A stretch of DNA of 64,000 nucleotides from Mariniphaga sp041687255 (GTDB lineage Bacteria; Bacteroidota; Bacteroidia; Bacteroidales; Prolixibacteraceae): positions 75,029-139,028 of the forward strand of contig JAWLCL010000013.1 of assembly GCA_041687255.1 (NCBI GenBank), given 5' to 3'. A program made the position numbers and the translations under genes. Under the pieces are notes generated by a model. It made no database searches and had not been told where the DNA came from. It saw only the letters and a program-made list of their open reading frames with translations. The first letter of the stretch is position 1. Each line of letters starts with the position of its first letter. Shown here one piece after another: positions 8,994 to 19,200 of this stretch.

Positions 8994-9088
8994 TATATGT
9001 TGCGTAAAACGGAATTCTTGGTTGAGCCCATTTTAAAGGAAGTTAAATTAAAAAGTTTATAAAGGTTTATTAATAAAAAAAGCTGTCC

Positions 9089-10138
9089 ATGAAGTTATCA
9101 AAGTTCAAGTATGATTTAGATGAGAAGAAAATTGCATTGCACCCGGCCAATAACAGGGATGAATCGAAATTAATGGTTTTGGACAGGTCAAAGCGTACCA
9201 TTGAACACAAAGTATTCAAAGATATTATTAATTATTTTGACGATGGAGATGTTTTTGTTTTCAACGATACAAAAGTATTTCCGGCCCGGTTGTACGGGAA
9301 TAAAGAAAAGACAGGTGCTGAAATAGAAGTGTTTCTGCTGCGTGAGCTTAACCGTGAGATGCGGTTGTGGGATGTTTTGGTTGACCCTGCAAGAAAGATT
9401 CGTATAGGAAACAAGCTTTATTTTGGCGAAGATGATACCCTGGTAGCAGAAGTAATTGATAACACAACATCAAGGGGCCGTACCCTGAGGTTCTTATTCG
9501 ACGGGCCATATGATGAATTCAAAAAAACATTGTACAGCCTGGGGCAGACCCCACTTCCGAAATTCATCAATCGCGCTGTGGTGCCTGAGGATAAAGAACG
9601 TTACCAGACAATATTTGCCAAACATGAAGGTGCGGTGGCCGCTCCTACTGCAGGTCTGCATTTTAGCCGTGAATTGTTGAAGAGGCTTGAAATTAAAGGT
9701 GCCGAATTCGCTTATATTACTTTACACGTTGGGCTGGGGAACTTCAGAAGCGTAGATGTTGAGGACCTCACAAAGCATAAAATGGATTCGGAGCAAATCT
9801 GGATTCGGGAAGAAGCATGTGAAAAGGTTAACCATGCCAAAACACTCCGGAAAAACATTTGTGCCGTTGGGACAACCGTTATGCGTACACTTGAAAGTTC
9901 AGTGTCGACACAAGGTCATTTAAAACCGTTTGAAGGCTGGACAAATAAATTTCTTTTTCCGCCCTACGATTTTAATGTTGCCAACAGAATGATCACCAAC
10001 TTTCATTTGCCTTATTCCACATTGCTTATGATGGTTGCTGCTTTCGGTGGATACGATTTTGTTATGGAAGCCTACAATGAGGCCCTTAAATCGGATTACC
10101 GGTTTGGTACATACGGCGATGCCATGTTGATTCTTTAA
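9089..10138 (+). CDS. queA: S-adenosylmethionine:tRNA ribosyltransferase-isomerase QueA
   Basis: A 349-residue enzyme of queuosine biosynthesis. It transfers and isomerises the ribosyl group of SAM onto 7-aminomethyl-7-deazaguanine at the wobble base of Tyr, His, Asn and Asp tRNAs. Family motifs are VFVFNDTKVFPARL near residues 53-66, HEGAVAAPTAGLHFS, THLHVGLGNF-type (here ITLHVGLGNFRSVDVEDL) and MITNFHLPYSTLLMMVAAF. Length is normal. The gene ends 20 bases before the SIMPL-domain gene. No other queuosine genes are in the window. Confidence 0.95.
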   Translation: MKLSKFKYDLDEKKIALHPANNRDESKLMVLDRSKRTIEHKVFKDIINYFDDGDVFVFNDTKVFPARLYGNKEKTGAEIEVFLLRELNREMRLWDVLVDPARKIRIGNKLYFGEDDTLVAEVIDNTTSRGRTLRFLFDGPYDEFKKTLYSLGQTPLPKFINRAVVPEDKERYQTIFAKHEGAVAAPTAGLHFSRELLKRLEIKGAEFAYITLHVGLGNFRSVDVEDLTKHKMDSEQIWIREEACEKVNHAKTLRKNICAVGTTVMRTLESSVSTQGHLKPFEGWTNKFLFPPYDFNVANRMITNFHLPYSTLLMMVAAFGGYDFVMEAYNEALKSDYRFGTYGDAMLIL

Positions 10139-10157
10139 CCCATAGATCCTGATTTTT

Positions 10158-10853
10158 ATGAAAATCCTTGCTTTCCTGCTTTTTGCTGCTTTTTCGTTAA
10201 CCACTGCCGCTCAGCAGCAACAGCAAATCCGTTACATTGAGGTTAGAGGCGCTGCAGAAACAGAGGTTGAACCTGATGAAATGGTTCTTTACATCGGTAT
10301 CCAGGAATATTGGGAAGAGGAGTTTGAGAAAAAAAAGGAGCCAAAGGATTACAGGACAAAAGTGCCGCTTGAGAAGATTGAGGACGATGTTATTAAGAAT
10401 CTCCGTAAAGCTGGAATAGAGAAAGACAGTGTACGAGTTGGCAGCATTGGAAATTATTGGAGGGAACAGGGAAAGGAGTTTTTATTCAGCAAACAGCTTG
10501 AGGTAAAAATCTCTGACTTTTCAAAGGTAAACCGGCTTGTTTCAATGCTCGATGCAAAAGGAATTAATAGAATGAATATCGGAGGCTTCAGTCATTCCGA
10601 TATTGAAACCATCAGGAAAAAAGTAAAATCGGATGCACTCCGAAATGCAAAGGAAAAGGCCGCATGGATGCTGGAAAGCCTGGGAGAGGAGTTGGGAGAA
10701 GTACTTTTGGTTTCGGAAATAAACGACGGTTTTTCCGGGCCTTTTAAAGCCGAAAGCAGGATGCTCGCTGCAGATGCTTCCTTCGAAAGTATTGAGCAGG
10801 TACAGAAAATTACCGTTTCCTACCAGGTTGATGTCCGGTTTCGAATAAAATAA
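10158..10853 (+). CDS. SIMPL-domain (DUF541) exported protein
   Basis: A 231-residue protein with a signal peptide of about 20 residues (MKILAFLLFAAFSLTTAAQ) and one SIMPL/DUF541 domain, recognised by the start YIEVRGAAETEVEPDEMVLYI and the ending ITVSYQVDVRFRIK. SIMPL proteins are periplasmic or surface proteins of unclear function, named after mammalian SIMPL; roles in oxidative stress have been proposed for some. It lies 20 bases after queA and 7 bases before the methyltransferase gene, so the three are probably co-transcribed. The domain is recognised but no specific role follows from it. Confidence 0.82.
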   Translation: MKILAFLLFAAFSLTTAAQQQQQIRYIEVRGAAETEVEPDEMVLYIGIQEYWEEEFEKKKEPKDYRTKVPLEKIEDDVIKNLRKAGIEKDSVRVGSIGNYWREQGKEFLFSKQLEVKISDFSKVNRLVSMLDAKGINRMNIGGFSHSDIETIRKKVKSDALRNAKEKAAWMLESLGEELGEVLLVSEINDGFSGPFKAESRMLAADASFESIEQVQKITVSYQVDVRFRIK

Positions 10854-10859
10854 AATTTT

Positions 10860-11759
10860 ATGTCAGATTTCCAGATTAAAAAGTGTCCGATATGCAATAG
10901 CACTGATTTTTCTCCTTTTTTAACCACCACCGATTTTTTTGTCTCAGGTGAACAGTTTAATATACTGCATTGCAACGGTTGCGGATTAAAGATTACAGCT
11001 AATGCAAAGGACGAAGAGAATATCGGAAGGTACTACCAGTCGGAAGAATACATCTCCCATTCTAATACCGGCAAGGGCGTTGTAAATGTCCTTTACCATA
11101 TGGTAAGGAAGTATATGCTGGGAAGAAAAAGAAAGTTAGTGGAGAAAGCTGCCGGGAGCATCAAAGGTAATATTCTGGATGTAGGAACCGGAACCGGATA
11201 CTTTCTGAATGAAATGAAATCACATGGCTGGCGTGTGACAGGTACAGAAAGAAGTTCCGAAGCCCGGGAGTTTTCAAAACAAAAATTTAATCTCAGCTTA
11301 AAACCCGATGAGGAGTTGTTCCGCTTAAGCGATCAAAGTTTTGATGTAATTACTTTATGGCACGTATTGGAGCATATCCACCGGATAAGTGAAAATATGG
11401 AGGCTTTTTCCCGCTTACTTAAACCGGGTGGAAAATTAATCATTGCCGTTCCAAACCGTACCTCTTTCGATGCAGGAAAGTATAATGAATATTGGGCAGC
11501 ATGGGATGTGCCCCGGCATCTTTGGCACTTTGCACCAAAAAATATGCGGCTTTTGGCTGAAAAACATGGGTTTGAAGTAAAAAGCATGCACAACATGCCT
11601 TTCGATTCGTTTTATGTTTCAATTCTTAGTGAAAAGTATAAAAAATCAAGTCTGCCCTTATTTAAAGGCTTGCTTACAGGAAAATTATCATGGCTCATAA
11701 GCCTTACAGGCAAAGGAAGAGCAAGTTCGGTAATTTATGTGCTTGACAAAATCAATTAG
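10860..11759 (+). CDS. Class I SAM-dependent methyltransferase with N-terminal zinc ribbon
   Basis: A 299-residue cytosolic protein. Cysteine pairs at C9/C12 (CPIC) and C38/C41 (CNGC) form a zinc ribbon like those ahead of UbiG-type methyltransferases that act in surface-sugar or small-molecule pathways. The Rossmann core follows: SAM motif I ILDVGTGTGYF near 105-115, the acidic TGTERS, FDVITLWHVLEHI and LKPGGKLIIAVPN. The C-terminal ~80 residues are hydrophobic/basic and family-specific (RHLWHFAPKNMRLL). Substrate unknown. It ends 28 bases before the convergent HMG-CoA reductase gene. Confidence 0.82.
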   Translation: MSDFQIKKCPICNSTDFSPFLTTTDFFVSGEQFNILHCNGCGLKITANAKDEENIGRYYQSEEYISHSNTGKGVVNVLYHMVRKYMLGRKRKLVEKAAGSIKGNILDVGTGTGYFLNEMKSHGWRVTGTERSSEAREFSKQKFNLSLKPDEELFRLSDQSFDVITLWHVLEHIHRISENMEAFSRLLKPGGKLIIAVPNRTSFDAGKYNEYWAAWDVPRHLWHFAPKNMRLLAEKHGFEVKSMHNMPFDSFYVSILSEKYKKSSLPLFKGLLTGKLSWLISLTGKGRASSVIYVLDKIN

Positions 11760-11787
11760 TTTTTGCATTTGTTGTATAAGCATTCCA

Positions 11788-12972
11788 TTAGTTCCTGGTT
11801 TGCGGAACATCCTGTTTGGGTTTATTCCGGCCGTACTTTTCATGAGCAGATACAAAATCTCCGGCAACAATTGATGCCTCCAGGGATATTTCGCCGGCCA
11901 GCACTGTGGCAGCCACTATTTCTGCAAACTTTTTACTCTTTCCTGACCCGTAACATCCGATAAGATCGAGGCATTCATGCTGGGTCGGCAAAGCTACTCC
12001 TCCTCCCACTGTGCCAATGACCAGCGAAGGCAGATTGACCGATATGTACAGATCTTCATCAACTGCTTCCAGACTGGTGTAGCCAACACACGACTCACTT
12101 ATGTTTGCCATGTCCTGGCCACAGGCAAGAAACAATGCAGCTATGGCATTGGCATAATGGCCGTTCGTGCCCAATGTGCCGGCAAGAAAGCCCCCGGTAA
12201 CCTGTTTGTGGTATATTTTTTCTATCTGTTTTGCTGTTGTGCGAAGGTACCTGGTCAGGATGTTCTTTTTGATTACAACTTCTGCAGAAACTGTTTTCCC
12301 TCTGCCCAGAATGCTGTTGATGTGAGCCGGTTTTTTATCAACGGCCATGTTGCTTTCAAGCGAATAACTCACGACCGGGAAATTACTTGTTATGTATTTG
12401 CATACTTCAAGTGTAGCTTTGGTGACCATATTCATCCCCATTGCATCGCCAGTCGAAAAATTAAGCCGTAAAAAAACTACCTTGCCCTGTACAAATGCAT
12501 TGTAACTTAGTAGTTTGCCATTGTTTGTGGTGCTTTGGGCAATTTGTTGCAGCCACACAAACTTTTTTTCTATCCATTCTAAAAATTTCCGTGCCTCGAA
12601 CAGGTCTTTTAACTCAAAAAATGGAGCCCGTTGAATGCTGTCGCGTGTAATAACTACATTTGCCCCGCCTGAAAGAGTTATTACGCGGGCACCCCGGTGA
12701 AAGGAAGAAATAAGTGCGCCTTCAGTAGTACTTAACGGAATGTAGAACTCCCCCTTAGCATGTTCTCCATTTATTTTTAGGGGACCGATAACGCCTATTG
12801 GTACCTGGGAAAAGCCAATTAGATTTTCAATATTACCTTTTGTCAGCTGTGGATCGATGTTGCTTTGGGTAAGATTAGTTGCTTCAAAACCACTGTATTT
12901 CTGCAGAAATTCAATCCGCTGCCTGATGGCATCTTTCGAGTGATCGTCTTTTCTGTTCTTTGGTAGATTCAT
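11788..12972 (-). CDS. Hydroxymethylglutaryl-CoA reductase, class-I-like
   Basis: A 394-residue enzyme that reduces HMG-CoA to mevalonate. Visible catalytic elements are the glutamate in LSTTEGALISS (about E84), the aspartate in STGDAMGMNM, the lysine in VDKKPAHIN and a histidine near the C-terminus in SAHEKYGRN. ENLIGFSQVPIGVIGPL is the substrate-binding signature. TGDAMGMNM together with GTVGGGVALPTQHECL points to the class I (mostly NADPH-using, archaeal/eukaryotic-like) form. No other mevalonate-pathway gene is in the window, and most Bacteroidales are thought to make isoprenoids by the MEP route, so this gene may be horizontally acquired or feed a special product. The ATG at 12972 is the only plausible start. 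Confidence 0.9.
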   Translation of the reverse strand: MNLPKNRKDDHSKDAIRQRIEFLQKYSGFEATNLTQSNIDPQLTKGNIENLIGFSQVPIGVIGPLKINGEHAKGEFYIPLSTTEGALISSFHRGARVITLSGGANVVITRDSIQRAPFFELKDLFEARKFLEWIEKKFVWLQQIAQSTTNNGKLLSYNAFVQGKVVFLRLNFSTGDAMGMNMVTKATLEVCKYITSNFPVVSYSLESNMAVDKKPAHINSILGRGKTVSAEVVIKKNILTRYLRTTAKQIEKIYHKQVTGGFLAGTLGTNGHYANAIAALFLACGQDMANISESCVGYTSLEAVDEDLYISVNLPSLVIGTVGGGVALPTQHECLDLIGCYGSGKSKKFAEIVAATVLAGEISLEASIVAGDFVSAHEKYGRNKPKQDVPQTRN

Positions 12973-13202
12973 TCGGGTTATTTGCTATTGGATTAAACAC
13001 ATATTAATAACTATGTATAACCTGTGATTGTTTAATCCTCCTGATTTTTACAAGCATATCCTTCATTTTGAATATAGAGGATGCCACATATAAATTTAAT
13101 CATATAATACTTATGCTACAAGACGATTAGGTGAATGGTTTATCTTTTTTGTTAACAAAGCGTAATTCTGTGAAAACTTTCAGCGTTTTAAAAGTTTTCT
13201 TC

Positions 13203-13210
13203 TAATTTTG
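13203..13210 (+). promoter_or_regulatory. -7 box TAATTTTG immediately upstream of the TetR gene
   Basis: TAATTTTG matches TAnnTTTG and ends 10 bases before the ATG at 13221. If used, the mRNA would have a leader of only about 5 bases, nearly leaderless. No clear -33 box. Confidence 0.45.
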
Positions 13211-13220
13211 CCGCCAAATT

Positions 13221-13826
13221 ATGGAAATGGAATTACGGGAAAGAATTATTGGTGAAGCAACAGATCGGTTTTTCAGGTTCGGAATAAGGAACGTAACCAT
13301 GGATGAAATTGCTGCTTCCCTGGGGGTCTCAAAACGTACGGTATATGAAAATTTTAAGGATAAAACAGAGTTGGTGCATTCTTGTATGGATGAGCTGGCA
13401 AGGCAGCAGGATTTGAAGAATGAGCAGGTCGTCTCAGATTCAGGAAGTGTGGTAGAAACAATATTTATTTTGATGCAGGAAGGAATTAAAATCATGAATG
13501 CAATTAATCCTGTTTTCTTTTCCGATTTAAGAAAGTTTTACCCCGATATCTGGAAGAGTGTTCATGAAGAGAGCATCAAAACCAATTACAGGATGACTCA
13601 TAAGTTGCTGAATAAAGGATTGGAAGAGGGTCTCTTCAGGAAAGACATTAATCTGACAATTGTATCAAAACTGTTTCAGGAACAGATGAATCTTATATCA
13701 GATGAAAAGATTTTTCCCCGTGAAGAATTTAATCATGCGGAAGTATTTAAAAACCTGGTCATAAGTTTTATGAGGGGGATTTCTACTTCCAGGGGAATTG
13801 AAATTATTGATAGCATAATGGAATAA
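13221..13826 (+). CDS. TetR/AcrR-family transcriptional regulator
   Basis: A 201-residue protein with an N-terminal helix-turn-helix: MDEIAASLGVSKRTVYENFKD at about residues 31-51, the standard TetR DNA-binding motif. The C-terminal two thirds are helical and variable, as expected for a ligand-sensing dimer domain. It is the first gene before an outer-membrane factor, adaptor and RND pump (25 bases to tolC-like). It therefore most likely represses this efflux operon, including its own promoter, until an inducer binds. The ATG at 13221 is used; ATG 13227 is two codons later. Inducer unknown. Confidence 0.9.
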   Translation: MEMELRERIIGEATDRFFRFGIRNVTMDEIAASLGVSKRTVYENFKDKTELVHSCMDELARQQDLKNEQVVSDSGSVVETIFILMQEGIKIMNAINPVFFSDLRKFYPDIWKSVHEESIKTNYRMTHKLLNKGLEEGLFRKDINLTIVSKLFQEQMNLISDEKIFPREEFNHAEVFKNLVISFMRGISTSRGIEIIDSIME

Positions 13827-13851
13827 TATATAAAACGATTAAAGATATTAA

Positions 13852-15174
13852 ATGAAAGCAGAGCGAAACATGAAAAGAAAACAGGTAATTATATTGTTTT
13901 TTGGGATGCTGTTTTTTGGTTCACTGCAGGCACAGGAGAAATTGACTCTTGATTTGGAGGCAGCCAAAAAGCATGCACTTACCTACAACCGTACAATTAT
14001 TGGCTCGGGGTATGCGGTGGACCAGTCGCAGGAACAGTTGTGGGCTGCCATTGCTGCCGGGTTGCCACAGGTGAATGCAAGTGCCGACTATTCAAATGCA
14101 ATGGGTGCATCCATTTCAATTCAATTCGACGAAAATGCACCGGCAACAGAAATTCCTATTAAACCTTCCAGCAACTTTAACCTTCAGGTGGGGCAGCTAA
14201 TCTTCAGCGGAAGCTATATTGTAGGTGTGCAAACAGCCAGGCTGGCGCAGAAACTTTCGGAAAAGAATGTTGAAAAAACCGAACAGGATGTTATAAGCCA
14301 GGTGGTGGAAGGTTATCATCTGGTTCTGATTTCCAGGGAATCGCTTGAGATATTAAGAACCAACATGAGTAACCTTGAGGAGATATATAGTAAAACCGAA
14401 CCGATGGTTAGGGTAGGAATGATGGAGCAGGTAGAGCTTGATCAGTTGTCGGTTCAGGTAAATTCGCTGGCTAATGCAGTGCGTTCGGCTGAAAGGCAAC
14501 TTCAAATGGCGGAAAACCTGTTGCGTATCCAGTTGGGCGCCACCGCGGAAACTGAGCTGGAACTTACTGACAGCCTCACGGACTTAATTGGTGATGAAAT
14601 GACAGCTGGGGCAGTTACAGCTTTCGAGCCGGAACAGAATGTTGATTTCCAACTGATGCAAATGCAGGAGGAATTGAATGAAAAGCAGATTGATATGCAG
14701 AAGGCTGCTTATCTGCCAACAGTTTCAGGGTTCTATAATTACACCTATAAACTTTTGAAACCGGCGTTCGATACATCTCCTCCACATATTGTAGGGCTTC
14801 AGCTAAATATCCCTGTTTTCTCTAGCGGGGAGCGGAGGGCACGTGTAAGAGAGGCAAAGATAGAGCTGCAGGCTACACAGAATACCAAGGCCTTACTTGA
14901 AGAGCAACTCGATATTCAACATCGGCAGTTACTGTTTAACCTGAGAAATGCGATTGAGAATTATGAAACTCAGAAAAAGAATGTGCAGGTATCGCGTGAT
15001 GTGTACCTGAGCCTGAGGCGAAAGTATGAACAGGGAATGATTTCCAGCCTTGAATTATCGACTGCCGACAGCAATTATCTGCAGGCAGAGTCGGAGTATC
15101 TTACCTCTATGCTGGAGGTGCTTCAGTCACAAAATGCTTTAAATGCCCTCACCGGAAAAATATTAAACAATTAA
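13852..15174 (+). CDS. TolC-family outer-membrane efflux protein
   Basis: A 440-residue protein with a signal peptide (residues ~7-25, VIILFFGMLFFGSLQAQ) and two long coiled-coil repeats typical of outer-membrane efflux proteins. The repeated AxxxLPxVxxxxxY pattern is seen as IAAGLPQVNASADY and KAAYLPTVSGFYNYTY. It should trimerise to form the outer-membrane tunnel of the tripartite pump encoded by the next two genes. It starts 25 bases after the TetR stop and ends 10 bases before the adaptor gene. An alternative ATG at 13870 is six codons in. Confidence 0.92.
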   Translation: MKAERNMKRKQVIILFFGMLFFGSLQAQEKLTLDLEAAKKHALTYNRTIIGSGYAVDQSQEQLWAAIAAGLPQVNASADYSNAMGASISIQFDENAPATEIPIKPSSNFNLQVGQLIFSGSYIVGVQTARLAQKLSEKNVEKTEQDVISQVVEGYHLVLISRESLEILRTNMSNLEEIYSKTEPMVRVGMMEQVELDQLSVQVNSLANAVRSAERQLQMAENLLRIQLGATAETELELTDSLTDLIGDEMTAGAVTAFEPEQNVDFQLMQMQEELNEKQIDMQKAAYLPTVSGFYNYTYKLLKPAFDTSPPHIVGLQLNIPVFSSGERRARVREAKIELQATQNTKALLEEQLDIQHRQLLFNLRNAIENYETQKKNVQVSRDVYLSLRRKYEQGMISSLELSTADSNYLQAESEYLTSMLEVLQSQNALNALTGKILNN

Positions 15175-15184
15175 TACCAGAAAC

Positions 15185-16240
15185 ATGAAAATGAAAATTT
15201 TAAATCTTTTGGGTGCGGCTTTTGCTGCGGCAGTGCTCGTCTCCTGTACAACAGGCTCCCGGGAAGATCAATCAACCCTGGCCGAGGCGCAGAAGAAAGA
15301 AGTGGTGGAGGTAATGGAGCTTGTGCCCCAGACAGTTTCCCGCACAATTGAATATCCTGCCAATCTTGAGGCATATGAGGAAGTTTATCTTGCACCTGCC
15401 TCCCCGGGGCGGATAGAAACAATACATGCTGAAGTGGGTGATAGGGTTTCCAAAGGTGCCCAACTGGTTGAAATGGACCGTACACAGTTGCGTCAGGCAC
15501 AAATACAGCTTAAAAATTTGGAGGCCGATTTCCGGCGCCTCGACACGTTGTCAAAATATGGAAGCATTCCGCAACAACAGTTCGATCAGCTGCAAACACA
15601 GCTGGAAGTGGCTAAATCGAATGTGGAATTCCTTCAGGATAATGTTAGCCTGCAGGCTCCCTTTAGCGGAATTGTCACCGGCCGTTATTATGAGTCGGGA
15701 GAAATGTATTCCGGAGCACCTAATACTCAGGCTGGAAAAGCAGCTGTCCTTTCGCTGGCGCAAATCGACAGACTGAAAGCAATGGTTGCTTTGTCGGAAA
15801 GTCATTTCCCCCAACTAAAGAAGGGAATGGAAACAGTTATTAATGTGGATGTTTACCCGAATCAGACTTTTACAGGCATTGTCGACCGGATTCATCCCAA
15901 AATAGATCCCACCAACCGTACTTTTAATGCTGAAGTTTTGATTAAAAACAATGAAAACCTTTTGCGTCCGGGGATGTTTGCCCGCATCAGGTTAGATCTC
16001 GATCAGGAAGAAGCAATTCTTTTGCCTTCAATGGCTGTTTTAAAGCTGCAAGGGTCAAATGACCGTTACCTCTTCATTGAAGACAATGGCACAGCCCGGA
16101 GAGTTTCGGTAACCGTGGGCAAGCGATACGATGATATGGTGGAAGTTTTCTCCGAAGAGTTAAATCCCGGCGACAGAGTGGTGGTTACCGGACAATCACG
16201 TCTGCTCGATGGAGTGCCAATTGAAGTGGTAAGCAAATAA
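15185..16240 (+). CDS. RND efflux periplasmic adaptor (membrane-fusion protein), lipoprotein
   Basis: A 351-residue protein. The N-terminus ends LVSCTTGS, a lipobox, so the mature protein is expected to be lipid-anchored in the periplasm. The biotinyl-lipoyl half-motifs (APASPGRIETIHAEVGDRVSKGAQLVEMD split by a helical hairpin, then LQAPFSGIVTGRYYESGEM) identify an HlyD/AcrA-type adaptor. It links the inner-membrane RND pump to the TolC-like tunnel. The order adaptor then RND with a 29-base gap supports one operon. Confidence 0.93.
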   Translation: MKMKILNLLGAAFAAAVLVSCTTGSREDQSTLAEAQKKEVVEVMELVPQTVSRTIEYPANLEAYEEVYLAPASPGRIETIHAEVGDRVSKGAQLVEMDRTQLRQAQIQLKNLEADFRRLDTLSKYGSIPQQQFDQLQTQLEVAKSNVEFLQDNVSLQAPFSGIVTGRYYESGEMYSGAPNTQAGKAAVLSLAQIDRLKAMVALSESHFPQLKKGMETVINVDVYPNQTFTGIVDRIHPKIDPTNRTFNAEVLIKNNENLLRPGMFARIRLDLDQEEAILLPSMAVLKLQGSNDRYLFIEDNGTARRVSVTVGKRYDDMVEVFSEELNPGDRVVVTGQSRLLDGVPIEVVSK

Positions 16241-16269
16241 ACCGCCATAATTTTAATATTGAAAGTGAT

Positions 16270-19200
16270 ATGAGTATATATAAAAGTGCAGTAAATAAAC
16301 CTATTACTACAATAATGGTGTTTGTTGCCGTTGTGGTAATGGGTATATATTCACTGGTGCAGATTCCTGTAGATCTTTATCCTGAAATGGACCCTCCGTT
16401 TGTTTCAATAATGACAACTTATCCGGGAGCAAATGCCAGTGACATTGAAACCAATGTAACACGTACCATTGAAGATGCCCTCAATTCAGTTGATAACCTT
16501 AAAGAAATAACCTCAACATCATCCGACAATCTTTCGGTAATAAATCTTGAATTTGAATGGGAAACAAATCTTGATGAGGCGACCAATGATATTCGTGATG
16601 TTATTGACCGGATTTACGATTTCTTACCTGAAGGTGCCGAACGTCCGCAAATCTTTAAGTTCAATACCAGTATGATGCCGATAGTTTTCTATGCGGTAAC
16701 AGCGGGAGAAAGCTATCCGGGACTGGAGAAAATTCTGGATGAAAAGATAATCAATCCGCTGAACCGTGTTGAAGGAATTGGCTCAATCGGATTAATGGGC
16801 GCTCCGCGGCGAGTGGTATATGTTGATGCCGACCCGCGACTTCTGGATGCCTATAACCTTACCGTGGAACAGATTGGAAATGCAATTGCCGCAGAAAACA
16901 TGAATCTTCCTTCAGGCAACATTAAAATGGGAAAGATTGATTATCAGTTACGGGTGCAGGGAGAATTCAGCACCAGCGGGCGCATTGAAAATCTGGTAGT
17001 GGGCAATACAGCCGGGAAACCGGTTTATATCAGGGATGTAGCCGTTGTCAGGGACTCCATAAAGGATTTGTCGCTCGATGAAAAGATAAACGGGCAAACC
17101 GGCCTTCGTATGTTTGTCATGAAACAGTCAGGTGCCAATACAGTAAAGGTAGCCCGTGAAGTACGTGCAAGTATTGATGAACTTCAGACAGAACTGCCGC
17201 CGGATATAAAGATCAACCTGATAATGGATACTTCTGAATTCATTAAAGGTTCGGTAAACAACCTGTCGCAAACCCTGATGTATGCTCTTTTGTTCGTGGT
17301 TCTGGTAGTGCTTTTCTTTTTGGGAAGATGGAGGGCAACCTTCATCATTGTTCTTACAATTCCCATCTCATTAATTGTAGCTTTTCTTTACCTGTTTGTT
17401 ACCGGAAGTTCCATAAATGTTATATCACTGACATCGCTGTCAATAGCTATTGGTATGGTTGTGGATGATGCTATCGTTGTGCTTGAGAACATCACCCGGC
17501 ACGTGGAACGGGGAGCCACTCCTAGGGAGGCAGCTATTTATGCCACCAATGAGGTATGGTTGGCTGTAGTTATTACTACCCTTGTTGTTGTAGCTGTTTT
17601 CTTTCCTTTGACTTTAGTGGGAGGTATGACAGGTGTTATTTTTAATCAGCTGGGCTGGATTGTTACAATAACTGTTGTAACGTCAACACTTGCAGCAATT
17701 TCACTTACACCGATGCTTGCTTCTAAGTTTCTAAGGTTACGCAAGCCAAAGAAAAAAGCATCTAAAGTTAGTTATGGAAATACGATTGGGAAAGGGCTGG
17801 ATGCTTTGGATAATTTTTATGAAAGAACCTTAAGATGGTCGCTACGGCATAAGGCGTTTACCTTGCTTTTTGCGCTGGCTGTATTTGTGGGTTCGTTGTT
17901 CCTTTTGAAATTCATCCATACCGATTTTATGCCCGAATCGGATGAAAGCAGCATACAGGCTGAGATTGAGTTGCAAACCGGAACAAGGGTAGAGGAAACC
18001 ATTAAAACCACCCGTTACCTTGAAGATGTAATAAGGGAAAAGTTTCCCGAAGTGCAGGTGATGGCAGCATCATCAGGTTCAGACGATGAGGGAGGATTGT
18101 TCTCTTTGTTTACAACTACCGGCTCTAACATGATAAATTTCATGATGCGCCTTTCTGATGTTGAAGACAGGGAGCGTTCGGTATGGGATATTGCTGAAGA
18201 ATTGCGCGAAGAAATAGCGGCATTGCCTGAAGTTATTAACTTTAGTGTTTCAACTTCAAATCAGGGAATGGGAGGAACAACCAATACAGTTGATGTGGAA
18301 ATTTACGGTTACGACTTTAATCAGACCAATGTTTTGGCTGAAGAGGTTCGCAGAAGGCTGGAAACAATCCCCGGAGCCATCGATGTTCAGGTGAGTCGCA
18401 AAAAGGATAAACCCGAACTTCAATTTTCTCTTGATCGCGACAAGCTGGCACTGCACGGGCTTACAACTGCGCAAGTGTCAACAACCATCAGGAACAGGAT
18501 TAGCGGAATGATTGCTTCGCAATATAAAGAAGAAGGTGAAGAGTACGATATCCGCATCCGTTTGAAGGAAGAATTCAGGAATTCATTGACCGACTTGCAA
18601 GAGCTGAGCATTGTTACCCCGACCGGAGGACGTATTAAGGTTAAAGAATTGGGTGAGGTAAATGAATACTGGTCGCCACCAAACATCGAGCATAAACGCA
18701 GGGAACGTGTTGTAACAGTTTCTGCAAAACCCGACCGTATTGCACTGGGAGAGTTGGCATCCAGAATAGATGAGGAGCTGGAAGGACTGGATATACCGCA
18801 GGAAACATTGCTGAATGTAGGTGGAGCATATGAAGACCAGCAGGAGTCATTTATGGACCTTGGATTGCTGATGGTAATAAGTTTAATCCTGGTATTTATT
18901 GTAATGGCCTCGCAATTTGAATCCTTTACAATGCCTTTTGTTATCATGTTCTCCATTCCGTTTGCCTTTACAGGAGTGCTTGTGGCGCTGTATATAACCG
19001 GAACTACCTTAAGTCTGGTTGCAGCGCTTGGTGCAGTGTTGTTGATTGGTATTGTAGTTAAAAATGGTATTGTGCTCATCGATTTTACAAACCTTATGCG
19101 CGATCGCGGGCTGGAGTTAAATGAAGCCATTGCTGTGTCGGGGAAATCACGTCTTCGCCCGGTGTTAATGACCGCTGCAACTACCATTCTCGGAATGCTG

